64,000 nucleotides of DNA from the NCBI GenBank assembly GCA_003161615.1, contig PMOB01000019.1:52728-116727 (forward strand), in the 5' to 3' direction. Both the position numbers and the translations under genes were made by a program. Shown in pieces: positions 1 to 7,658 of the stretch (position 1 is its first letter; the number at the start of each line of letters is the position of its first letter). This DNA is from Actinomycetota bacterium. Lineage in GTDB: Bacteria > Actinomycetota > Thermoleophilia > Gaiellales > Gaiellaceae. The notes under the pieces are model-generated. The model had not been told where the DNA came from and ran no database searches. It saw only the letters and a list, made by a program, of their open reading frames with translations.

Positions 1-160
1 CGACGCGATAGAGCTGGAACGTGTCGTGGTTGCGGCGTCGCTGCAGGACCTGAGCGAGGAATCCCTCCGCGCGCCGCGACCGGCCGGAGCGCGGATCGAA
101 GAAGAAGAGCAGCGAGGGCCTCGTCGCCTGCTCTGCGGGTTCCAAGCGCACGGCACTCAT
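1..160 (-). CDS. Partial thioredoxin-fold protein lacking the redox cysteines
   Basis: The gene starts with ATG at 160 and runs off the left edge, so about 53 residues are visible. After a short N-terminal lead comes a hydrophobic strand followed by DPRSGRSRRAEGF, which matches the thioredoxin pattern of strand, W-C-x-x-C and helix. Both cysteine positions appear to be serine (SGRS), so it would not act as a disulfide reductase. A role in protein contacts is inference. It is divergent from the DEAD-box helicase, with 178 bp of shared upstream DNA in which I recognise no clear operator. The fold call rests on a short stretch. Confidence 0.5.
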   Translation of the reverse strand, partial: MSAVRLEPAEQATRPSLLFFFDPRSGRSRRAEGFLAQVLQRRRNHDTFQLYRV

Positions 161-338
161 CGGTGCCGCGGAGATTCCACCGACGCCGACCGTCCTAACC
201 TCTTCTTTTGCTGCGCGGCTGCTACCGTGGCTGCACGGTCACCACTTTGGCGGCCGGGAGATTCAGCTTCTCGTTCCTCCTGTCAACAGGCGTTTCGAGT
301 CTCTCGCATCTCGAACCCGCATTACAGGAAGGAACTAC

Positions 339-1505
339 ATGCTCCAATCTTTCACCGCGCTCGGTGTGAGCGCGCCCGTTGTCGAGGCGCTTTCGCGTCG
401 CGGCGTTCGGTCGCCGTTCGCAATCCAGGCGCTCGTCTTGCCCGATGCCCTCGCTGGCGTCGACGTCCTCGCGGCGTCGCCCACCGGCTCGGGCAAGACA
501 CTCGCATTCGGAATCCCGATGATCGAGCGCACCGCCGGCGCCTCGGCGCATCCCGGCGCGCTCGTGCTCGTCCCGACGCGCGAGCTCGCCTCGCAGATCG
601 TCGAGGAACTGCAGCCGCTCGCCAAGGCGCGCGGGCTGCGGATTGCCGCGGTCTACGGCGGCACGTCGGTCAGCGGCCAGACGAGGCACGCGCAAGGCGC
701 GGACGTCCTCGTCGCCACACCCGGCCGGCTCAACGACCTGCTCGAGCGGAAGCTCATCTCGCTTCGCTCGGTTCGCGTCCTCGTCCTCGACGAGGCCGAT
801 CGCATGCTCGACATGGGGTTCCGTCCCCAGGTCGACCGCATCCTCAGGGAGATCCCGGAGAACCGCCAGACGATGCTGTTCTCTGCCACGCTCGACGGCC
901 CTGTCGCAGACCTCGCGCGGACGTACACCGTCAACGCGTCGCGGTTCACGACCGGCGCCCAGATCGAGAACGCGCCCGGGGAGATCGGACACGAGTTCGT
1001 GGCCGTCACCTCGGAGGACAAGCTGGACCAGCTCGCCGAGCAGCTGAAGCGCGACCGCGGGCTCGCGCTCGTCTTCGTTCGCACCAAGTACGGCGCCGAC
1101 AAGCTCGCACGCAAGCTCGTCCGCATCCATGACATGCGCGCCGCGGTTCTGCACGGGAACATGTCCCAGAACGCGCGCGAGCGCTCGCTCGCCCAGTTCG
1201 GATCCGGCCGCGTGGCCACGTTGATCGCCACCGACATCGCCGCCCGCGGGCTCGACGTCGACGACATCACGCACGTGATCAACTTCGATCCGCCGCGCAC
1301 CGCCGACGACTACGTCCATCGCGTCGGCAGGACGGGTCGCGCCGGCCGCACCGGCACCGGGGTGACGCTCGTTCTGCCCGAGCAGCGACTCGACGTCAGC
1401 AAGCTCGCCGGGGCGCTCGGTCACACGAACGCATTCGCGGCGTCGGGCATCCAGACTCCGGCCCCCGCCCCGCGCGCGCGCACGCGCCGCCGGCGGCGCT
1501 ACTAA
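339..1505 (+). CDS. DEAD-box ATP-dependent RNA helicase
   Basis: This is a cytoplasmic RNA helicase of the RhlE/CsdA type that unwinds short RNA duplexes using ATP. The 388-residue protein has a Q-motif near residues 4-30, Walker [10 protein letters not shown] at about 46-54, DEAD at about 151-154, SAT near 181 and [10 protein letters not shown] near 327, so both RecA lobes are intact. The C-terminus is a short Arg-rich tail ([10 protein letters not shown]), much shorter than in CsdA. The ATG at 339 follows AGGAAGGA. A cold-shock protein gene lies 109 bp downstream on the same strand, a common pairing for RNA remodelling in the cold. Confidence 0.93.
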   Translation: MLQSFTALGVSAPVVEALSRRGVRSPFAIQALVLPDALAGVDVLAASPTGSGKTLAFGIPMIERTAGASAHPGALVLVPTRELASQIVEELQPLAKARGLRIAAVYGGTSVSGQTRHAQGADVLVATPGRLNDLLERKLISLRSVRVLVLDEADRMLDMGFRPQVDRILREIPENRQTMLFSATLDGPVADLARTYTVNASRFTTGAQIENAPGEIGHEFVAVTSEDKLDQLAEQLKRDRGLALVFVRTKYGADKLARKLVRIHDMRAAVLHGNMSQNARERSLAQFGSGRVATLIATDIAARGLDVDDITHVINFDPPRTADDYVHRVGRTGRAGRTGTGVTLVLPEQRLDVSKLAGALGHTNAFAASGIQTPAPAPRARTRRRRRY

Positions 1506-1567
1506 CGGCCTGACAGCAGGGCTGCTACGGTTATTCGACTTACTGAGCGAGTACCGGATGCGCACGT

Positions 1568-1609
1568 TGCGCCTCCTCTGCCCGTTCCTGAAGACGCAGA
1601 GGAGGTGTA
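1568..1609 (+). promoter_or_regulatory. RNA hairpin masking the cold-shock gene ribosome-binding site
   Basis: The leader contains CCTCCTCTG (1572-1580) and its exact complement CAGAGGAGG (1597-1605). The helix extends outward to 1568/1609 with two G-U pairs, and C1581 can pair with G1596, giving about 14 bp around a 14-nt loop. The right arm is the Shine-Dalgarno sequence of the cold-shock gene that starts at 1615, so the folded RNA should block initiation. What opens it (temperature, helicase or the cold-shock protein itself) is inference. Confidence 0.65.
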
Positions 1610-1614
1610 TATCA

Positions 1615-1824
1615 ATGGCAACCGGAACCGTTAAGTGGTTCAACGCCGACAAGGGGTATGGGTTCATCACTCCTGACGACGGCGGTAAGGATCTGTTCGT
1701 CCATCACAGCGCGATCGTGGGCGAGGGTTACAAGACTCTCGCGGAGAACGCGAAGGTGGAGTACGAGCCCGAGCAGGGTGAGAAGGGGCCGCAGGCGACG
1801 AACGTCGCTCTCGCGTCCGCATAG
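1615..1824 (+). CDS. csp: Cold-shock domain protein (CspA family)
   Basis: This small single-stranded nucleic acid chaperone melts RNA secondary structure. The 69 residues are full length for the family and carry VKWFN, the RNP1-like KGYGFI and the RNP2-like LFVHHS. An upstream in-frame ATG at 1558 would add 19 residues unlike the family and would sit in the leader hairpin, so the ATG at 1615, 9 nt after AGGAGG, is chosen. The Shine-Dalgarno sequence is sequestered in a hairpin. A stem-loop follows the gene at 1828-1873. Confidence 0.96.
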   Translation: MATGTVKWFNADKGYGFITPDDGGKDLFVHHSAIVGEGYKTLAENAKVEYEPEQGEKGPQATNVALASA

Positions 1825-1827
1825 GCA

Positions 1828-1873
1828 CGAGCGACGGCAGCTGCGCCGGCGCAAGCCCCGCAGCTGCCGCTCG
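1828..1873 (+). terminator. Stem-loop after the cold-shock gene
   Basis: GGCAGCTGCG (1836-1845) pairs with CGCAGCTGCC (1859-1868), and CGAGC/GCTCG extends the helix across a 3-nt bulge. No T-run follows, so this may be a weak terminator or a 3' stabiliser that lets some transcription continue into the next genes. Confidence 0.5.
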
Positions 1874-1895
1874 CCTCCAGAAAGGAAGGCTCCGG

Positions 1896-2195
1896 ATGGC
1901 GGCTCGAAACCAGCAGACGCACGCAAAGCGGGCCCGGGAGCTCGCCCTGAGGGAGCGCCGTGAGCGGAAGGCCGAGAAGAAGGCGCTACGCGCTGCGGGC
2001 CTCCTCCCGGTCTACGACGAAGAGACCGGTCTCATGGTGACGCCAGCGGTGAACGGCGACGCGCCGGAGTCCGACGACGTCGAGGACGTCGAGGACACCG
2101 AGGACGCAGAGGATTCAGAGGACACCGAGGATTCAGAGGACACCGAGAACGCAGAGGATTCAGAGGACGAAAAGGATTCAGAGGACGCCGCGTGA
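1896..2195 (+). CDS. Small bipartite basic/acidic protein with ED[STA] repeats
   Basis: Function unknown. The 99-residue protein has a strongly basic N-terminus (about residues 1-36, rich in KR and RER) followed by a PVYDEETG segment and an acidic tail from about residue 56 built from Glu-Asp-Ser/Thr/Ala tripeptides. The basic part could bind RNA or DNA and the acidic part could be disordered; both are inference. The ATG at 1896 follows AGGAAGG. It lies 71 bp after the cold-shock gene and its stop overlaps the next start (GTGA), so the small genes are coupled. Confidence 0.75.
   Translation: MAARNQQTHAKRARELALRERRERKAEKKALRAAGLLPVYDEETGLMVTPAVNGDAPESDDVEDVEDTEDAEDSEDTEDSEDTENAEDSEDEKDSEDAA
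2081..2190 (+). repeat. Short-period coding repeat (about 9 bp, GAG-GAY-NCN)
   Basis: About twelve imperfect copies of a 9-bp unit, typically GAGGATTCA or GAGGACACC, encode the Glu-Asp-Ser/Thr/Ala tail of the preceding small protein. The near-identical 18- to 27-bp blocks suggest slippage-driven copy-number change. Confidence 0.7.
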
Positions 2196-2473
2196 GCCCC
2201 TCTCCCCGCGACCAGGACGGCATACCACGCCGCACACGGCAGGTCGTCGTGCCGCCCGGCGGCGCATCGCGCGAGGAGAACTGGCGTGGCGCGGACGACG
2301 CGAAGAAGGAGAAGCTGCGCAAGAACACCGCGCAGCGGCGCGCCCGCGACCAGGGCCTCGAGCTCCGGCACTCCGATTACGGATACGCGTTGATCGACGC
2401 GACGCGCAAGCCCGTCGAAGATCGCAACGACATGACCCTCAAAGAGGTCGAGTCGTGGCTCGCGCGCGGCTAG
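2192..2473 (+). CDS. Conserved-looking small hypothetical protein
   Basis: The function is not recognised. The 93-residue soluble protein is rich in Lys and Arg in its middle and ends in an amphipathic segment MTLKEVESWLARG. The GTG start at 2192 overlaps the stop of the acidic-repeat gene (GTGA), and its own 3' end overlaps the following small gene by 19 bp. The overlaps and steady GC-rich codon use argue that it is real. Confidence 0.6.
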   Translation: MSPSPRDQDGIPRRTRQVVVPPGGASREENWRGADDAKKEKLRKNTAQRRARDQGLELRHSDYGYALIDATRKPVEDRNDMTLKEVESWLARG

Positions 2474-2691
2474 ACGACGTACGGTCGCGCGCGCTCGACG
2501 CGTTCTTGACGAAGCGTGAGGCGGAGGGCTACCACGTCGAGACGCGGATGGCCATGCAGGCGGTCATCTACCGCCGCCACCGCCTCCACTTCCTCCTCCG
2601 CTGGATCGCGCGCGGCAGCACGCAACGACGCTTGATCTCGGTCGACCAAGGTGCGCAGATCACGAGCGTCGCGGTCGAGCTCGGGAAATAG
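2455..2691 (+). CDS. Small hypothetical protein, RLxSVDQ-type family
   Basis: This 78-residue protein has the pattern GYHVETR..MQAVIYRR..RL...RLISVDQGAQITSVAVE, which resembles a small uncharacterised actinobacterial family I know only by pattern. No membrane segment or signal peptide is visible. The GTG start at 2455 lies inside the preceding gene and is the best available; no Shine-Dalgarno sequence is obvious, so coupling is assumed. It ends 4 bp before the convergent hemolysin III gene. Confidence 0.6.
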   Translation: MARARLDDVRSRALDAFLTKREAEGYHVETRMAMQAVIYRRHRLHFLLRWIARGSTQRRLISVDQGAQITSVAVELGK

Positions 2692-2695
2692 CCGC

Positions 2696-3376
2696 TCAGC
2701 CGACGCGAACGACGAAGAACGCGATCGCGACGTACTGGCACGCGAGCGCGACGAGCGTCAACGCGTGGAACATCTCGTGGTAACCGAAGACCGCCGGTAC
2801 CGGATCAGGCTTGCGCCGGGCGTAGACGATCGCGCCGGCCGTGTAGGCGAGGCCACCTGCCCCGAGCAGGGCGACCGCCGCGGGGCCGGCCGACCGGAAG
2901 ATCTCGGGCATGGCGACGATCCCGACCCAGCCCAGTCCCACTCCAACGACCACGGACAGCCACTTCGGCGCGGTCACCCAGAGGAGCTTGGTGAGGATCG
3001 CGGCGCCTGCTCCGGCCCAGACGACGCCGAGCACGATCCGCTGCAAGTTGCCGTGGAGCGCGAGCAGGCCGACGGCGGTGTAGGTGCCCGCGATCAGGAT
3101 GTAGATGCCCGCGTGGTCGACCCGCCGCATCCAGAGGCGGGCGCGCGGGCTCCAGGTGCGGCGGTGGTAGAGCGCACTGGCGCCGAGCATCGCGCTGGCC
3201 GAGGCCGCGAAAACCGCGGCGGCGACGAGCCGGCGACCGTCGACGAACGGCAGGAGCACGGCGCCGACGCAGCAGGCGACGACGAAGCCGACCTGGTGCA
3301 GAGTCCCTCGAAGGAGCGGCTTCGTGCGTGGCTGCTCGCGGTCGAGAGGCAGCAATCGCGCCTCCGATCCCGCCAC
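2696..3376 (-). CDS. Hemolysin III / PAQR family membrane protein
   Basis: An integral membrane protein of about 226 residues with seven predicted hydrophobic segments. The family hallmarks SALYHR, RRVDHAGIYILIAGTY and the C-terminal GYHEMFHAL supply the Ser, Asp and three His residues that in PAQR proteins hold zinc. Many bacterial members are uncharacterised and the hemolysin name is historical. The GTG at 3376 is chosen because it gives a family-like N-terminus (KPLLRGTLHQ). An earlier in-frame start near 3532 would overlap the upstream CoA-transferase gene and add an Arg-rich lead; no ATG is available. Confidence 0.85.
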   Translation of the reverse strand: MAGSEARLLPLDREQPRTKPLLRGTLHQVGFVVACCVGAVLLPFVDGRRLVAAAVFAASASAMLGASALYHRRTWSPRARLWMRRVDHAGIYILIAGTYTAVGLLALHGNLQRIVLGVVWAGAGAAILTKLLWVTAPKWLSVVVGVGLGWVGIVAMPEIFRSAGPAAVALLGAGGLAYTAGAIVYARRKPDPVPAVFGYHEMFHALTLVALACQYVAIAFFVVRVG

Positions 3377-3450
3377 GGCTCGGCGGCCGACGGCCGGAAA
3401 GTCGCGACGCTCGTGTGCTTGAACTGTAGCGCCGGTCGGCGCGGAGTCCT

Positions 3451-4341
3451 CTAGCTCAGGTCGTCGGCCGCTTCGGCGAGCGTGGCGACCGGGCCGACGC
3501 AGACGTCCTCGCCCTCGAACAGCTCTAGCCAAGCTGCGAGTGGACGCTCGGAGAAGATCGCGGCCAGCTCGGCGGCGAGCTCCTCCTGCTCGGCGGTGTA
3601 CTGGCGCTCGGCGAGATCCGGCCGTTCCAGCAGCTCAACGAGGCGATGCCAGAAGACCGGCTCGAGCGCGGCGACCGTGAGCCAGCGCGCGTCGGCGGTC
3701 GCGTAGATCCGGTAGCAGGCGAGGCCGCCGGTGAGAAGGCGCGGCGTTGGATCGCCGCCGAGCCGGTGCGCCGCGAGCCGGTGCGAGCCGTGCGTCATCG
3801 AAACGACGACATGGGCGCCACGGCCGGTCTTCTCCCGCTCGAACAGCGCGGCCAGGATCTTCGTCACTGCGCCGAGCGCACCCGCGGCGAGATCCGCGAT
3901 CTGGACGGGCGGCCAGGCCGGGGCGGTGTCCTCGAGCACGCCCGCCCAGCCGAGGTAGTTGAGGTCGTGGCCGGCCCGCTGCGTGTGGCGGCCCTCCAGC
4001 CCGAAGCCGGTGATCGAGCAGTAGACGGCCGTGGCCGGCGCGTGCTCGGGGCCGATGCCGAGCCGCGACGCGACGCCCGGCCGGAACGACTCGAGGACGA
4101 CGTCGGCCTGGCCGAGCAGCTCCAACGCGGGAGCTGCGTCCTCCTTGAGGTCGACGACGACGGACTCCTTGCCGGCGGAGAGGGTGGCATGCCAGGCCGG
4201 CGCGCTGGCACGCAGCGGGTCGCCGCCGGGCGGCTCGACACAGACGACGCGCGCGCCGAGCTCGAGCAGCTCCCGCGAGGCGAACGGGCCGGGCAGGTAG
4301 CGCGTGAAATCGACGACGAGGAGCCCGCGCAGCGGTTGCAT
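3451..4341 (-). CDS. CaiB/BaiF family CoA-transferase (short form)
   Basis: A type III CoA-transferase or acyl-CoA racemase that moves CoA between acids or epimerises acyl-CoA. The 296-residue protein has the family N-terminus (GLLVVDFTRYLPGPFA), the nucleotide-loop region VVLESFRPG and QIADLAAGAL, whose Asp near residue 150 corresponds to the catalytic aspartate. The family is usually about 400 residues, so the second lobe is shortened. The ATG at 4341 overlaps the stop of the upstream helicase as TGATG. The substrate cannot be read from the sequence. Confidence 0.85.
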   Translation of the reverse strand: MQPLRGLLVVDFTRYLPGPFASRELLELGARVVCVEPPGGDPLRASAPAWHATLSAGKESVVVDLKEDAAPALELLGQADVVLESFRPGVASRLGIGPEHAPATAVYCSITGFGLEGRHTQRAGHDLNYLGWAGVLEDTAPAWPPVQIADLAAGALGAVTKILAALFEREKTGRGAHVVVSMTHGSHRLAAHRLGGDPTPRLLTGGLACYRIYATADARWLTVAALEPVFWHRLVELLERPDLAERQYTAEQEELAAELAAIFSERPLAAWLELFEGEDVCVGPVATLAEAADDLS

Positions 4342-6167
4342 CACAGGAGGCTAAGCACATCGGCGCCGTAGCGCTCGAGCTTCGCCGGGCCGACGCCCGC
4401 GATCTGCGCGAGCTCGCCGAGCGAGGCCGGCTGCGCATCGGCGATCGCGTGGAGCACCGAGTCGTGGAAGACGACATACGGCGGGACGCCGTCCTCCCGC
4501 GCGCGCTCGAGGCGCCAGGCGCGGAGTCGCTCCGCGACCGGCGTCCACTCCCGCTTGCTCTGCACGGCCGCCGACGCGGGCGCGGCGTGACCGAGCTCGG
4601 CGAGGAAGCGCGAGCGCTTACCCGACCAGCTGAGCCAAAGGACGCGCTTCGCGCGCGTCATCCCGACGTACAGCAACCGCCGCTCCTCGTCGATCTCGTC
4701 CGGCGTGCGCGCTTGCCGTGACGGGAGCTCCTTCTCCTCGAGGCGCGGCAGGAAGACGGTGTCGAACTCGAGCCCTTTGGCCTTGTGGAGCGTAAGAAGG
4801 TTGACGCCGCGCGCGTCGTCGCCGCCGGGATCGAAGCGGCGGCGTAGCTCGGCGACGAACGCCGCCCCGTCGCCCGGGAACGCGGACGCGAGGGTGACGA
4901 GCCGCGTCAGGTCGGTCTGGCGGACGAGCTCGCGCTCGCCGAGCTTCTCCGGCAGCTCCTCGAGCCAGCCGGCTTCGAGTGCCGCTGCACGCACCGCGCT
5001 CGCCGCGTCGGCGGAGCTTCCCCCGAGGCGGCGGACGAGCTTGCGCGCAGCGTCGCGGTCGAGCAGCGACGAGCCCTGGAAGGGGATGCCGGCGTCGTGC
5101 AGCGCCTCCTCGAAATCGGACAGGCGGGCGTTCGTCCGGCAGAGGATCGCGACGTCCTCGAGCGGCGTCTTCTCCTTTGCGATCCGCTCGGCGATCGCTT
5201 TCGCCTCGTCGGCGGGCGACGCGAACGCGCTGACGACCGGCTCGGGACCGTCGGCTCGCGCCGGGCGCAGCACCTTCTCCGAGCCGCCGAGCCGTGGGAC
5301 GAGCTTGTTCGCGAGCGCGAGCACCTGCGGCGTCGAGCGGTAGTTCTCCTCGAGCCGCACGACGGTGGCGTGCGGGAACCGCTTCGGGACAGCGAGGAGA
5401 TGCTCCGGCCCGGCTCCGGTGAACGCGTAGATCGACTGGTAGTCGTCGCCGACGACGCAGAGGTCGTCGCGGTTGCCGAGCCAGTGCTCGAGGAGCGTCT
5501 GCTGCAGGAGGTTGACGTCCTGGTACTCGTCGACCGTGAACGCGAGGTACTGCGCGCGGAAGGTCGCCGCGGCGCGCTCGTCGCGCTCGAACAGGCGCAC
5601 GGCGCCTTCGAGCAGGTCCTCGAAGTCCATGAGGCCCTCGTCCGCCTTCCGCCGCTCGTAGTCGGAGTAGACGCGCGCCATCAGGTCGGCCGGGATCGGC
5701 GGCTCACGGCCGGCCGCGGCCTCGAGGTAGCCGTCGGAGCCGATCCGCCGGTTCTTCGCCCACTCGATCTCGGTCGCGAGGTCTCCCGCCGGCCGGAACT
5801 TGTACGGCGCGCGCAGCCGGTTGCCGATCTGCCGGAGCAGGAGCGCCTTCGACGGGAGGATGCGGCCGAGCTCGCCCGGCGCGAAGTGGCGGAGCTGGCG
5901 CAGCGCGGCGGAGTGGAACGTCCCGGCCCGGACACCAGAGACGCCGAGCGCGGCGAGGCGCGCGCGCAGCTCGCCGCCCGCCTTGTCCGTGAACGTCACC
6001 GCCATGATCTGCGCCGGATCGAACGTCCCCGACGCGACCTGCTGCGCGATTCGCCGCGTGATCGTCGTCGTCTTCCCCGTCCCGGCGCCGGCGAGGATGC
6101 AGACCGGGCCGCGCACAGCCTCGGCGGCGCGGCGCTGCTCGGGGTTCAGGCCGTCGAGCGGATCCAT
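4341..6167 (-). CDS. uvrD2: UvrD2-like superfamily 1 DNA helicase with HRDC domain
   Basis: An ATP-dependent 3'-5' DNA helicase for repair. The 608 residues carry the Q-motif LNPEQRRAAEA, Walker A AGAGTGKTTT, Walker B DEYQDVN, the YRSTPQVL motif, TLHKAKGLEFD and YVGMTRAKR. The last ~70 residues (DSVLHAIADAQPASLGEL onward) form an HRDC domain, as in mycobacterial UvrD2. I do not see the tetracysteine motif of that protein, so this is a shorter relative. The ATG at 6167 begins MDPLDGLNPEQ. It is coupled to the CoA-transferase downstream. Confidence 0.9.
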   Translation of the reverse strand: MDPLDGLNPEQRRAAEAVRGPVCILAGAGTGKTTTITRRIAQQVASGTFDPAQIMAVTFTDKAGGELRARLAALGVSGVRAGTFHSAALRQLRHFAPGELGRILPSKALLLRQIGNRLRAPYKFRPAGDLATEIEWAKNRRIGSDGYLEAAAGREPPIPADLMARVYSDYERRKADEGLMDFEDLLEGAVRLFERDERAAATFRAQYLAFTVDEYQDVNLLQQTLLEHWLGNRDDLCVVGDDYQSIYAFTGAGPEHLLAVPKRFPHATVVRLEENYRSTPQVLALANKLVPRLGGSEKVLRPARADGPEPVVSAFASPADEAKAIAERIAKEKTPLEDVAILCRTNARLSDFEEALHDAGIPFQGSSLLDRDAARKLVRRLGGSSADAASAVRAAALEAGWLEELPEKLGERELVRQTDLTRLVTLASAFPGDGAAFVAELRRRFDPGGDDARGVNLLTLHKAKGLEFDTVFLPRLEEKELPSRQARTPDEIDEERRLLYVGMTRAKRVLWLSWSGKRSRFLAELGHAAPASAAVQSKREWTPVAERLRAWRLERAREDGVPPYVVFHDSVLHAIADAQPASLGELAQIAGVGPAKLERYGADVLSLL

Positions 6168-6218
6168 CCAGCCACGCTAGCCAGCCGCCCGGCCGGAAAC
6201 GTGACGGGATTCTGGCGA

Positions 6219-7598
6219 CTAGCCGTTCAGCTGCTCGAAGCGGGCGGTGAAGTGGCGCAGCGCCGCGGGCTCGTACGTGATGCGCAGGCCCCGCAGCTCG
6301 TCGCGGCGCTCGGCGACCTGCGCGCACACCTCTCCGACGTAGTCGATGTGGCTCTGGGTGTATGTGCGGCGCGGGATCGCCAGGCGGACGAGATCGAGCG
6401 CCGCGGGCTCCTCCGTCCCGTCGGGGCGGCGGCCGAACATCACCGTGCCGATCTCGCAGCCGCGCACGCCGCCCGCCTCGTACAGCGCCACCGCGAGCAC
6501 CTGGCCGGGGTATTCGAGCGGCGGGATCTGCGGCAGGAGCTCGCGCGCGTCGAGGTAGATGGCGTGGCCGCCGGTCGGCCGGACGATCGGGATCCCGGCC
6601 CGGATGAGCGCGTCGCCTAGGTACTCGGTCGAGCGGATGCGGTAGCGGAGGTAGTCGTGGTCGACCGCTTCCTTCAGTCCCTGCGCGATCGCCTCGAGGT
6701 CGCGGCCGGCGAGGCCGCCGTAGGTGGGGAAGCCTTCGGTGAGGACGAGCAGGTTGCGGCAGCGCTCCGCGAGGGCGTCGTCGTTGACGGCGAGCCAGCC
6801 GCCGATGTTGGCGATCGGATCCTTCTTCGCGCTCATCGTCATCCCGTCGGCGAGCGAGGCCATCTCGCGCACGATCTCGGCGACCGGCCGGTTCTCCTGG
6901 CCGGGCTCGCGTTCGCGGATGAACCAGGCGTTCTCGGCGAACCGGCACGCGTCGAGGAAGAGCGGGACGCCGAACGCGTCGCAGACCGCGCGCACGGCGC
7001 GGAGGTTCTCGAGCGAGACGGGCTGGCCTCCGCCCGAGTTGTTCGTCACCGTGACGAAGACGGCGGGGACGGCGTCGCGGCCGCGGTCCGTGAGCAGCTG
7101 CTCGAGCGCCGCAACGTCCATGTTTCCCTTGAACGGATGCTCGAGCGATGGGACGAGCGCCTCGGGGATCGGCAGGTCGACCGCCTCCGCTCCCGTGAAC
7201 TCGACGTTCGCGCGTGTCGTGTCGAAGTGCGTGTTGTTCGGGACGACCTGGCCTGGCCCGGCGATCGCCGTGAACAGGATCTTCTCCGCGGCGCGGCCCT
7301 GGTGAGTCGGGATGACGTGCGCGAACGGGAAGAGCTCACGCACCGCGTCGAGGAAGAGGTACCAGGACGGCGAGCCCGCATAGCTCTCGTCGCCGTGCTG
7401 GATGGCGGCCCACTGGTCGCGCGACATCGCGCCTGTTCCGGAGTCGGTGAGCAGGTCGATGAGGACGTCCGTTGCGCGCAGGGCGAAAAGGTTGAAGCCG
7501 GCCTCACGGATCGCCGCGCGCCGCTCCTCGTCGGTCGTCAGCCGTAGCGGCTCGACCGAGTGGATGCGGAAGGGCTCGATGATCGTGCGGAAGGCCAT
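6219..7598 (-). CDS. tnaA: Tryptophanase (tryptophan indole-lyase)
   Basis: A PLP enzyme cleaving L-tryptophan to indole, pyruvate and ammonia. The 459 residues start with EPFRIHSVEP and contain IDLLTDSGTGAMS, THQGRAAEK, DACRFAENAWFI and the PLP lysine in MSAKKDPIANIGG. Two specificity sites fit tryptophanase rather than tyrosine phenol-lyase: FDTT (Asp, where the lyase has Thr) and GCEIG (Ile, where the lyase has Arg). The C-terminal RRTYTQSHIDY and FTARF blocks are also typical. It lies 60 bp after the formate dehydrogenase operon on the same strand. No TnaC-like leader is visible in that gap. Confidence 0.92.
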   Translation of the reverse strand: MAFRTIIEPFRIHSVEPLRLTTDEERRAAIREAGFNLFALRATDVLIDLLTDSGTGAMSRDQWAAIQHGDESYAGSPSWYLFLDAVRELFPFAHVIPTHQGRAAEKILFTAIAGPGQVVPNNTHFDTTRANVEFTGAEAVDLPIPEALVPSLEHPFKGNMDVAALEQLLTDRGRDAVPAVFVTVTNNSGGGQPVSLENLRAVRAVCDAFGVPLFLDACRFAENAWFIREREPGQENRPVAEIVREMASLADGMTMSAKKDPIANIGGWLAVNDDALAERCRNLLVLTEGFPTYGGLAGRDLEAIAQGLKEAVDHDYLRYRIRSTEYLGDALIRAGIPIVRPTGGHAIYLDARELLPQIPPLEYPGQVLAVALYEAGGVRGCEIGTVMFGRRPDGTEEPAALDLVRLAIPRRTYTQSHIDYVGEVCAQVAERRDELRGLRITYEPAALRHFTARFEQLNG

Positions 7599-7658
7599 CC
7601 CGACAGGAGACCGGACAGGCGCGGCCCGGGCATCCGGGCGTTCCCTGACGCGCGGGCG

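Noticed and set aside
2070-2195. CRISPR-like or mobile-element repeat
   Set aside because: The repeat is a 9-bp in-frame coding repeat without spacers, so it is simple protein low complexity.
5097-6620. Long open frame on the plus strand opposite the helicase gene
   Set aside because: It is an Arg/Glu-rich mirror of the real minus-strand genes, crosses the gap between them and shows no family motif; such frames are common in high-GC DNA.
7599-7658. A TnaC-like leader peptide upstream of tryptophanase
   Set aside because: The gap is only 60 bp and contains no short frame with a Trp codon and the expected end; a small GC hairpin is all I see.
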